64,000 bases of DNA from positions 1 through 64,000 of the forward strand of contig JAEZDJ010000040.1 of NCBI GenBank assembly GCA_023429565.1, given 5' to 3'. Position 1 is the first letter of the stretch. Each line of letters begins with the position of its first letter. The notes beneath the pieces were generated by a model. It was not told the origin of the DNA, did not search any database, and saw only the letters and a list, made by a program, of their open reading frames with translations. Origin of the DNA: Actinomycetes bacterium. Lineage in GTDB: Bacteria > Actinomycetota > Coriobacteriia > Coriobacteriales > Eggerthellaceae. Of the stretch, positions 9,337-16,291 are shown piece by piece. Both the position numbers and the translations under genes were made by a program.

Positions 9337-10656
9337 CTAATCATCGAAAAACCATGCGGGGTCATACCAGGCGCCCGACTTCACCATTCGCTCCCTGATG
9401 CGCTGCGGCTGAATGCCGCAGGCCCTCCATCGCCCTGCCACATGACCACTGGCATCAACCCCTTCGATGACATAGGAGAAAAGCTCCACTCGCGGGATGA
9501 CCGTGGATTCATCCGGCAAGGGGTCCAAAGCCACAATGCTTGTAACCTTGCGCAAGCCGTCAGACAACCTTTCCACATGCACGATCAATCCGCCTTGCAA
9601 GGATTCTGATATCTGCCTGACAATGACGTCGTGGCCGAGATCCGCATCGGCATAGCCAACCATGGTGCAAAGGCGGCTGATGGCATTGTCGGGATCATTC
9701 GCATGGATCGTCGTCATAGAGCCCGGATGATCCGTCTGCATAGCCTGCAGCATGTCATATGCCTCCGCCCCTCGGCACTCCCCGACAATGATGCGGTCGG
9801 GGCGCCTCCGAAGGGAAATGCTGACAAGGTCGCGCATGCTAACGGCGCCTTCTCCCTCGACGTTCGCCTCACGTGTTTGCATGCGTTCCGTATGGGGAAC
9901 CTGCAATCTCAATTCCGGCGTATCCTCAATTGTGATGACCCGCTCCTCTGGAGGAACAGACCCCGACAGCGCATTGAGAAGCGTCGTCTTGCCTGATCCC
10001 GTTCCCCCAGAAACGAGAATGGGGCAGCGCGCAACCACCGCAGAGTGGAGGAACTCTGACATCGCATAGGTCAACGACCCCGCCCGTTCAAGATCGCCCA
10101 TGGTCAGCATGTCTGATTTAAACGTGCGCAAGTTGAGGGCTGGGCCATCGGGCGCAAGGGGAGGAACCACATAGGTTGCTCGGGCCAGGCCGCCCGGCAG
10201 CATGGCGCAACCCATCGCGTGAGAATCGTCGCAGCGCAAGCCGGCCTGCTCTGCAATCTTGTCGATAATTCTTCGCAGATGCGCCGCATCGTCAAACGCG
10301 ATGTCGTCGCGACGCTCGATCTTCCCCGCGCGTTCGACATACACCTTTGGAGGAAGAAAAGGCAACGCCGGATCCGAGTGATCGACTCCTCCTCCGTTGG
10401 CCATGATCTCGGTGATATCGTTATCCTCGAGAAGTGTTTGCAGAGGACCATAGTGCAGGAAGTCATCAACCATGGCTGCCGCAAGTTCCTCGGATTCCAT
10501 ACGGGACAGCCTCACTCCGAACTCAAAGGAAACCGATGCCAGGGCACGCTCGACAAAAACCCTGACCGCCTTCTCGTCACCGGCCTCATCGCCCAGTTGC
10601 GCTGCCATATCATCCCTGACAGCTGTCTTGAGAAGAGCTCTCGTCAGCTTATCCAT
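9337..10656 (-). CDS. tadA: TadA/CpaF-family secretion ATPase (second set)
   Basis: Hexameric motor ATPase, 439 aa, normal for CpaF. The N-terminal domain ends near 175 (VVPPLAPDGPALNLRTF). The ATPase core has Walker A GGTGSGKT at 217-224, the Asp-box TIEDTPELRLQ, Walker B with RRPDRIIVGECRGAEA and the His-box MTTIHAND, so all catalytic motifs are intact. ATG 10656 was chosen because it overlaps the end of the upstream cpaB by 8 nt. It is the second tadA-type gene of the operon. The two proteins share motifs but differ through most of their N-terminal domains, which argues for distinct platform partners. Confidence 0.88.
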   Translation of the reverse strand: MDKLTRALLKTAVRDDMAAQLGDEAGDEKAVRVFVERALASVSFEFGVRLSRMESEELAAAMVDDFLHYGPLQTLLEDNDITEIMANGGGVDHSDPALPFLPPKVYVERAGKIERRDDIAFDDAAHLRRIIDKIAEQAGLRCDDSHAMGCAMLPGGLARATYVVPPLAPDGPALNLRTFKSDMLTMGDLERAGSLTYAMSEFLHSAVVARCPILVSGGTGSGKTTLLNALSGSVPPEERVITIEDTPELRLQVPHTERMQTREANVEGEGAVSMRDLVSISLRRRPDRIIVGECRGAEAYDMLQAMQTDHPGSMTTIHANDPDNAISRLCTMVGYADADLGHDVIVRQISESLQGGLIVHVERLSDGLRKVTSIVALDPLPDESTVIPRVELFSYVIEGVDASGHVAGRWRACGIQPQRIRERMVKSGAWYDPAWFFDD

Positions 10657-11452
10657 GCGCTGTGTCCATGCCGACAGGCCCGTCAAGGGCTGAAATAAGC
10701 ACAAGGCTCACGACCCCTGCACTTTGAGACGAGCGAATATCGTCTGCCTCGCGAGAGTCGACTTCCAGCGTGACCGACGCGTAGCCTTCACCATTGCCCG
10801 AAAGCCGGTCATCGAGAGCAATCACGCGTGCACTGCCGCATACCGTGGTTGTCACAATCTCGCCAGATGATGCCGAGTCCACCGAGACGACGCGAACGCG
10901 ATCGAAAGGCCTGAGGTGTCCCGACAGGCCCGTTTCAGCATCGACGGCAATCGTCACCCCTTCCCTGCCAGCGTCAAGCGCTGCGGCAAGATGGCTCCCG
11001 CCGACCGTGCCGGACAGGAACGAAGCCGCCATCTGGGAGCCCGCAGGAATGTCAACGAGAGCCCGTTTCCCAACAATGGACCCGCCAGAAGAGGCCTCGT
11101 CCGCCGCAAGCGCCCCCTGCATGCGGAAGCTTTGAGGAATAGCGACCGCCTCGAACATTTCTGGCACTATCGAGTCACCGGCCTCAATGTCCTCAATGGC
11201 TACGAGCGTCACCAGGGAGTTGGCCCTCGTCTCCGCCAGAACGCTTTGCAAGGAAACGTACGCCCATACCCCACTCGAGGCAGCGACAACCGCAACGCAG
11301 AGAGCACCTGCCGTTATGCCCGACAGCCGCTTGACACGCTGGGCAGAAGCTCCGGCCCCCTGCCGTCGAGCGGCCTCCCCCTCCCGAGGGGGCCGCGCAG
11401 GGCCATCGTTTCGGAATGCTCGCCCAAGCCCCCTCCCGACCTTCGTTTTCAT
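10649..11452 (-). CDS. cpaB: CpaB/RcpC-like SAF-domain protein (second set)
   Basis: Pilus assembly protein of 267 aa. A basic cytoplasmic N-terminus (about 1-45) precedes one membrane helix (ITAGALCVAVVAASSGVWAYV). An extracytoplasmic SAF domain follows (VAIEDIEAGDSIVPEMFE), then a beta-rich RcpC-like region (GREGVTIAVDAETGLSGHLRPFDRVRVV). CpaB proteins line the channel or modulate pilus export. The start ATG lies in an ATGA overlap with the upstream pseudopilin gene, and the end overlaps tadA. A second cpaB starts the operon, so each tadABC set has its own CpaB. Confidence 0.8.
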   Translation of the reverse strand: MKTKVGRGLGRAFRNDGPARPPREGEAARRQGAGASAQRVKRLSGITAGALCVAVVAASSGVWAYVSLQSVLAETRANSLVTLVAIEDIEAGDSIVPEMFEAVAIPQSFRMQGALAADEASSGGSIVGKRALVDIPAGSQMAASFLSGTVGGSHLAAALDAGREGVTIAVDAETGLSGHLRPFDRVRVVSVDSASSGEIVTTTVCGSARVIALDDRLSGNGEGYASVTLEVDSREADDIRSSQSAGVVSLVLISALDGPVGMDTAHG

Positions 11453-12084
11453 ACCCTGTCCTTTCCCGTCTGACCATCCTTTTTCACCTTGTCTTTTGCA
11501 ACCTGAACCTCTTCCTGCATTTCTGCAGGATAAGAGGAAATTCCTTCAAGACGCTCGTATACGAAAGAGGCCGGTTCAGCGGATTCGGCCAGAAAATATC
11601 TTCCGTTCCCGCTCTCGTCGGGCCTCCAAGTCACGCTATCCGAGAACGGCTCGGCAATCACGATCTTCTTTGACGCCACAGGTATTGACTCAATTCCGAG
11701 GCCGCGGGCAAACAACGTCGGAGATTCATCTCGCACCTGAATCGCAATTCCCCATAAGCGTCTCGACGCTGAAGACCCTTTTACCGGAACCTCGAAGAAC
11801 CATACGTCGATTTCGCCGTCAAACCCTGATTTGCGCAACAGTTCTCCCACCTCGCAAGCAACGTCGTGACCGGGGTTTTCAGAGTTTTTTGCGACAAACG
11901 CACGGGAGGGGCTCATGAACGATTCCCGCACCGAATCAAGCTCATTTTCCTGCCAGGCCTTGGCCGCAAAAGCAATCCCCTGGTCAACCGAGAACGCCAA
12001 AACCGAGAACAGCACAGACAGCGAGGCAACCACCAAGGGCGCTATAGTGCCACGTTGGACAAGAAAGGCCCCCCTTCTGTTCAT
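11449..12084 (-). CDS. TadG/TadE-like minor pseudopilin, Glu5 absent
   Basis: Protein of 211 aa with a prepilin-like N-terminus: basic leader MNRRGAFLVQRG, then TIAPLVVASLSVLFSVLAF, a hydrophobic segment of pilin length. If cleaved after the Gly, position 5 is Leu rather than the Glu found in major pilins. The rest (about 45-185) is an extracytoplasmic domain with no recognised family, ending in a charged tail (EEVQVAKDKVKKDGQ). The start at 12084 gives an ATGA overlap with the preceding pseudopilin gene, and its stop overlaps cpaB, so it is firmly embedded in the operon. TadG-like is assigned by position and architecture, not by a clear domain match. Confidence 0.62.
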   Translation of the reverse strand: MNRRGAFLVQRGTIAPLVVASLSVLFSVLAFSVDQGIAFAAKAWQENELDSVRESFMSPSRAFVAKNSENPGHDVACEVGELLRKSGFDGEIDVWFFEVPVKGSSASRRLWGIAIQVRDESPTLFARGLGIESIPVASKKIVIAEPFSDSVTWRPDESGNGRYFLAESAEPASFVYERLEGISSYPAEMQEEVQVAKDKVKKDGQTGKDRV

Positions 12085-12557
12085 GAGGCCGCCATCCGCA
12101 CTTCGACGACGGAACGTCCCGTGCAGATGCATTCGACACGCCTTTCGAGCGTCTGGCCCGAAAGGCCGGGCAAGTCGATGAACGAAGGGATCTCGTACGA
12201 CAGATCGAATGACACGGCTGTCCTTTCCCTGCGCAGGGCGATGGATCCTATTCCCTCAGCCATATGGCTGCGGTCCACTTGGACGGAAGAATAGACGACA
12301 TGATCGATTGAAAGATTGCGTGCGATCAGTTGCCCCGATCTGCTCAATATATGGCTCTTCACAAATTCTTCCTTGTCTGCCGCGCCCTCGATGCCAGTCG
12401 CGTTGAGCTGTCTGCAAGCTCGCTGCACATCTGACGAGAGGCGAGTCGCCGTCAGCATCATTCCCCCTATCTGCACCGCGCCGAGCACGATGAGCAACAG
12501 CACTGAAACGGCTACCACGAACTGGACCGTCTCGTTTCCTCGTTCACAGGGGCTCAC
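12081..12557 (-). CDS. TadE-like minor pseudopilin, Gln at position 5
   Basis: Protein of 158 aa with a short leader (MSPCERG) and NETVQFVVAVSVLLLIVLGAVQIG, the TadE/pilin transmembrane pattern. After cleavage at the Gly, Gln replaces the usual Glu5. The remaining 115 aa or so form an extracytoplasmic domain. ATGA overlaps join it to the genes on both sides. TadE-family proteins are processed by the prepilin peptidase and are needed to start or cap Tad pili. Confidence 0.68.
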   Translation of the reverse strand: MSPCERGNETVQFVVAVSVLLLIVLGAVQIGGMMLTATRLSSDVQRACRQLNATGIEGAADKEEFVKSHILSRSGQLIARNLSIDHVVYSSVQVDRSHMAEGIGSIALRRERTAVSFDLSYEIPSFIDLPGLSGQTLERRVECICTGRSVVEVRMAAS

Positions 12558-13081
12558 CAGCCGCCTCCTTCCACGGTTTCATCGACAAAGCCAACCGAGC
12601 GTGCAACAAACTCAAAATCTGCCGTGTCCCCAAGGGACTGGACTGCGAGGCCTCCGATCGGAGTAAGATACGCTCCCCGTATCGTGAGCATCACCTCAAA
12701 TCGCCTCGTTTTCGTATGCGACAAACGCTCAGAAAATCCTCCGCCCCCTTGATCGTACAGGCGATGCACATAGGAGCCCTCTTCGGGATCCTCGAAAGCA
12801 ACCTCGGCAACAAGGCCCAGATTGGCAACGCTCAACGAGGGGGAGGCGACACAGGCCCTCGCCACCAGCAGATCCTCGTCCATGACCGTCAACGATTTGT
12901 CTTTGATATCTCGACAGACGCTGGTGGCGGCATTCTCGAGTTCCATGCAGAGGAACACCGTTCTGCCAAGATCCAGAATGCCGCACAGAAGCGCAAGGAT
13001 CAGCGGAAGTGCCGCGACAAATGTCACGATGCTTCCACCTCCCTGACGGCAACTCCCGAGAAAAGAGAGCCTCCTGGCCAT
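12554..13081 (-). CDS. TadE-like minor pseudopilin, Thr at position 5
   Basis: Protein of 175 aa from ATG 13081 (longer frame to 13129). The leader is basic (MARRLSFLGSCRQGG), followed by GSIVTFVAALPLILALLCGILDLGR, which matches the TadE membrane segment including the downstream Asp-Leu-Gly-Arg often seen in TadE. Predicted position 5 is Thr instead of Glu. The extracytoplasmic part contains a CMELENAATSVCRDIKD region that fits the TadE family's post-helix coil. It overlaps the next pseudopilin by 4 nt. Confidence 0.68.
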   Translation of the reverse strand: MARRLSFLGSCRQGGGSIVTFVAALPLILALLCGILDLGRTVFLCMELENAATSVCRDIKDKSLTVMDEDLLVARACVASPSLSVANLGLVAEVAFEDPEEGSYVHRLYDQGGGGFSERLSHTKTRRFEVMLTIRGAYLTPIGGLAVQSLGDTADFEFVARSVGFVDETVEGGGW

Positions 13082-13112
13082 CCTACGCAGGCTGCCTATT
13101 TCAAACGCTCGG

Positions 13113-13346
13113 TTAATGAGCTGCACCATTTGTGACTTTCGAGAACATGTCCGTTATGGCGACTCCGGCGTTCTGAATCGCCTCTTGGATATTTCCTTGC
13201 AACAGCATCAACGCCGCACCCAAGCCGACAGCAAAACCGAGAACGATGACCGTCTGCACAATCTCGGATCCGGCGTTCTGCTCCTTCTTCATCGCAAGCG
13301 CGCGGCACCTGCATGCAATTCCCCGGACCATATCCACTCTTTCCAT
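13113..13346 (-). CDS. Flp1-like small pilin, Gln at position 5
   Basis: Small protein of 77 aa (59 aa if started at ATG 13292). From KKEQNAG onward it reads SEIVQTVIVLGFAVGLGAALMLL and then an amphipathic tail ending SKVTNGAAH. That is the architecture of Flp1-like proteins of Gram-positive Tad loci: leader, Gly cleavage site, one hydrophobic helix and a very short tail. Position 5 is Gln. The longer start at 13346 has AGGGAAGGGG upstream and is preferred. It lies 45 nt downstream of the peptidase gene and begins the second pilin group, so it may be the main subunit of a second filament. Confidence 0.72.
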   Translation of the reverse strand: MERVDMVRGIACRCRALAMKKEQNAGSEIVQTVIVLGFAVGLGAALMLLQGNIQEAIQNAGVAITDMFSKVTNGAAH

Positions 13347-13391
13347 ACCATGCCCCTTCCCTATTCGTAGATTGACTTCTTTACGTGATGT

Positions 13392-14351
13392 TCACGTCAG
13401 TGATCGCGCCATGCTCGTCGCCGCCCCACATGCAAGCCATACCGCAAGAAACGGCGCCATGGGCACGCCGTCTCTGATTTTGAGACGACGAAAGAGGCAT
13501 CCCAGCACTGAGAAAACGGACGCGCACGCGTAGCAGGCGACCATGCCGCAAAAGGCTCCAGCGCCGCTGGCAAGCGACAGTGCCGCCATGCAGCGGATGT
13601 CGCCTCCTCCAACGGCATCTGCCGGGGAGCGAATGCGGAAGAGTCGGTTTACCAAAGAGCACACCGCTACCACTCCCACCGCGAACAACACACCGGAGCC
13701 AATCCCCTCCAAGCCACCGGTCATCGCCTGGAATGCAACCCCCGAAACGGCAATGGCAACGCATGCCTCGATCGGTATGACACGCGCCCGGAGATCGCAC
13801 ACCGTCGCCGCAGTCATCGCGACGAAACACAAGGCGAAGCTGAGAAAAATGCAAAGGCCTGCGACAGAATGGGAGAGAGGGAGCATCTCTTCCCCAGCAA
13901 ACGGCTCATTGGCCTGGAAAACCAGCAGACAAGCGCCAATAGCTCCCGTCGCACCCAATGCCGTCAGGACTGCCCGATGCCAAATTTTGGGCCGGAACCG
14001 AAAGCGCGTCCTTCTCTCTTCCTCAGAGCAGAAGGCCCCCTTGCCCTCCACCGGCATACCCACGTCCACAAGATCTCTCGCTCGTTCGGCAGTCAATGTT
14101 CCAGCAGCGGCTTCTCGCACAGCCTCCCGAAGCCACACCCCCAACGCTCCTTCAATCCCTGGCGACGATGCCACGGGAACAACATCCGGACAACGCTCCC
14201 TAAATATCCGATAAGCCTCACAGCCATTCCACCACCATGCCAGTTCGCGTGCGTACGAACGCCGAAGAAGCGCGTCCGAGAGCCAGGGTATGAAGGTCCA
14301 TCCAGCCGCGGCCCCAAGGGCAAATATGGCCACGAGAACAAAATATGTCAT
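13392..14351 (-). CDS. tadV: Prepilin peptidase (TadV/CpaA, A24 family)
   Basis: Membrane aspartic protease of 319 aa that should cleave Flp and TadE-type precursors. The two catalytic Asp residues are visible: one in TVCDLRARVIP and one in the GGGDIR version of the GxGD motif, with about six hydrophobic segments. It is roughly twice as long as a typical TadV. The extra 110-130 N-terminal residues start with a helix (FVLVAIFALGAAAGWTF) and continue with a Trp- and Arg-rich soluble part of unknown role. That part lacks the CxxC pairs of PilD-type bifunctional peptidases. ATGA overlap with the zinc-ribbon gene upstream. It is the only peptidase in the operon and must serve both pilin groups. 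Confidence 0.85.
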   Translation of the reverse strand: MTYFVLVAIFALGAAAGWTFIPWLSDALLRRSYARELAWWWNGCEAYRIFRERCPDVVPVASSPGIEGALGVWLREAVREAAAGTLTAERARDLVDVGMPVEGKGAFCSEEERRTRFRFRPKIWHRAVLTALGATGAIGACLLVFQANEPFAGEEMLPLSHSVAGLCIFLSFALCFVAMTAATVCDLRARVIPIEACVAIAVSGVAFQAMTGGLEGIGSGVLFAVGVVAVCSLVNRLFRIRSPADAVGGGDIRCMAALSLASGAGAFCGMVACYACASVFSVLGCLFRRLKIRDGVPMAPFLAVWLACGAATSMARSLT

Positions 14352-15004
14352 CGGCGCACCTCGGCTGCACCCGCTGCGCGAAACGGATCTGGCACGGCAG
14401 CCAGATGCCCTTCGGCAGGAACCCGTTTCACATCCTTGACCAAAGAGGAATCAGAGCAAGGCAGAGGACGGCCTGGCATATGAACATGTATCAGGATCGA
14501 GGGAACGCGATTGCATGGCGTCCGCTCCTTCGCGACACCTGACCCAGAATCGCTTTCCCCGCAAGCGTCTCCGAGATTCCTCTCAACCCTTCCACAAGCT
14601 CCAGCAGGGAACTCGATGCCGACCGTCCATTCTTGGCCGACGATCGGTCCGGACTCCACATAACCGCGAAAGCGCTCCGACACATACCCCCTCGCCTGCC
14701 CCCGGGCGGGTACATCATTTCGATAAAGCGGAACATCCATCGGCGGGAGGCCCTTCTCAGCACAACCTTTTCGCAGTCGATCCGTCTTGGGTAAACAGGC
14801 ACCGTCTTTCGGCTGGGTCGCATGCTTTCCAGCTCGTGGCATAGGCGCCGCCTGCCGGTCACGATGGGATTTTTCGCCACAGTCCGCGTGGGCATAATCC
14901 GATTTTCTCCCTTGGACGGCAGGCTCTTCAAATTGATGAAGACAGCCATAGCAGATGTCTGCATCGTCGAATGCGCGGGAGCTGCACACGGGACAGGTTT
15001 TCAT
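14348..15004 (-). CDS. Zinc-ribbon protein of unknown function in the Tad operon
   Basis: Protein of 218 aa. The N-terminus has a rubredoxin-like knuckle pair (CPVC at 4-7, CYGC at 18-21) separated by an acidic loop, the pattern of zinc-ribbon domains often fused to regulatory modules. The middle is low-complexity and polar. A segment near 120-140 (ESGPIVGQEWTVGIEFPAGA) could be a small beta domain, and the C-terminus is Arg/Ala-rich. No signal peptide or membrane helix is visible, so it is cytoplasmic. ATGA overlaps tie it to DUF192 upstream and tadV downstream. I do not recognise the full-length family. Confidence 0.6.
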   Translation of the reverse strand: MKTCPVCSSRAFDDADICYGCLHQFEEPAVQGRKSDYAHADCGEKSHRDRQAAPMPRAGKHATQPKDGACLPKTDRLRKGCAEKGLPPMDVPLYRNDVPARGQARGYVSERFRGYVESGPIVGQEWTVGIEFPAGACGRVERNLGDACGESDSGSGVAKERTPCNRVPSILIHVHMPGRPLPCSDSSLVKDVKRVPAEGHLAAVPDPFRAAGAAEVRR

Positions 15005-15354
15005 TCTCCCATCCCCTCCTCAGGCAGCATCGAGACCACTATGCGGTCCCCCGTTTTGAACCATGGCCCCTTACAAGAAGAGAATCGCTCCATGACTGCA
15101 GCCGCTTTGCGATTGCGGAGGCGACAAAAGGGCCTCACTGATCGATGGGTCTCTATCACCTGCCCCGATTGATCCACAAATGCCACATCTATGCTGTCCC
15201 GCATGCCCGCCGTATGGACGTCTTTGCAGGGAGCAAGCAACAGCACTTTATCGCCCCCCTTCCCAAACAGCAGCCCTCGCGCACGACTTACAGACTCCGT
15301 CGCCAACGTAAGCGCCATCCAAGCCACTGGATCAAGATCACGTTTTTCCCTCAT
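15001..15354 (-). CDS. DUF192-family protein
   Basis: Protein of 117 aa matching the DUF192 (COG1430) pattern: an N-terminal RARGLLFGK (the family's 'RxxGLMF' region), then a Cys/Met/Asp-rich strand around DVHTAGMRDSIDVAFVDQSG and a C-terminal FKTGDRIVV. Many family members carry a signal peptide; this one does not. Function is unknown for the family, although it recurs near Tad and type II secretion loci. It is overlapped by ATGA on both sides, so it is co-translated with the pilus genes. Confidence 0.72.
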   Translation of the reverse strand: MREKRDLDPVAWMALTLATESVSRARGLLFGKGGDKVLLLAPCKDVHTAGMRDSIDVAFVDQSGQVIETHRSVRPFCRLRNRKAAAVMERFSSCKGPWFKTGDRIVVSMLPEEGMGE

Positions 15355-15854
15355 TGACTTCCTTCCTCCCCATCAGCCGTCAAACAGTTGACCACGACGC
15401 TTGTTCCCTCTCCTATGCCCATGCATGAAACGAAGGCCCAAATGTAGGTGCCGCCCTCCTTCACGAATGACCCGCCCAATTCGGAACCGCTCGACACAGA
15501 CGTCCACCCACGATCCCGCAGCATCGAGGAGAGCAAGGCGAACTCCGCTTCAGGCCGCTCATCAGACAGGAAACCCACCACCCTTCCTTCGGCGGCGACA
15601 CGCACATCGACACAGGAGGAAAGAGGCATCACCTCCTCCTCAAAAACAGGCAGAACGGTTTCGTCGCCCCTTCCCTCAACCGATTTCCCTCCATCAACAA
15701 ACAGGCCGGGGACGGAGAGCCCCATCGCTTCGGAAAGCACTCCCGGCCGCCCAATGTCGAGAAACCACGCGAGGGCCGAAGCAGAAACCAGCATCATGGC
15801 CAAAATGCCACAGGCGCATGCAAATCTCCTGGCAGCTGATGACGAGACGCTCAT
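15351..15854 (-). CDS. Membrane-anchored hypothetical protein in the Tad operon
   Basis: Protein of 167 aa with an N-terminal signal or anchor (FACACGILAMMLVSASALAWFL, about 11-32). The extracytoplasmic domain is rich in Ser, Gly and acidic residues, contains paired Cys (SSCVDV, VSCMGIG, VNCLTA) and has a region resembling a small alpha/beta fold (PEAEFALLSSMLRDRGWTSV). I do not recognise a family. It overlaps the TadE gene upstream and the DUF192 gene downstream by 4 nt each and is most likely an accessory pilus factor. Confidence 0.6.
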   Translation of the reverse strand: MSVSSSAARRFACACGILAMMLVSASALAWFLDIGRPGVLSEAMGLSVPGLFVDGGKSVEGRGDETVLPVFEEEVMPLSSCVDVRVAAEGRVVGFLSDERPEAEFALLSSMLRDRGWTSVSSGSELGGSFVKEGGTYIWAFVSCMGIGEGTSVVVNCLTADGEEGSQ

Positions 15855-16291
15855 AGCAACATTCCTGGCTTGTAGCAGTCCACCGTAAACTGCTCTGTAT
15901 GCTCCAGATGAGGAAGAGATATGCCCATAACTGACGAGCGCAGTCCCAAGCCGAAAAGAGTTGGCGAATACTCCAAGGTCGTGCTAAATCGCACATGCCC
16001 ACCGTCAACCGACTCCACGGAAACGCGTGTCGATAGATTGGCCCGGCTGAATAGGGCGCCTAGGCCATCCTCGATCTTTGCCTTACTCTGTTCGATCTGC
16101 TGACCGTATGCCGGCGACGCCGCATGAATACGCACCATCTCACGAGAGGCGCGGTCAAATGAAGCACAGTCAGAAAAGAACAGCATCGCATTGACGGCGA
16201 TAACCGCTACAGCAAGAGCCACCGGAAACGCCACGGCAAGCTCGACGGTGGCCTGTCCAAAATCGTCTGCAGCCCAACTCCTCACTCCCAT
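15851..16291 (-). CDS. tadE: TadE-like pseudopilin with Glu5
   Basis: Protein of 146 aa with a classical TadE start: leader MGVRSWAADDFG, then QATVELAVAFPVALAVAVIAVNAMLFF. After cleavage at Gly, Glu is at position 5. A soluble domain follows (about 40-146) with a CASFDRASREMVRIHA coil characteristic of TadE proteins. It overlaps the large upstream TadG-like gene by 10 nt and the next gene by 4 nt. Confidence 0.75.
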   Translation of the reverse strand: MGVRSWAADDFGQATVELAVAFPVALAVAVIAVNAMLFFSDCASFDRASREMVRIHAASPAYGQQIEQSKAKIEDGLGALFSRANLSTRVSVESVDGGHVRFSTTLEYSPTLFGLGLRSSVMGISLPHLEHTEQFTVDCYKPGMLL

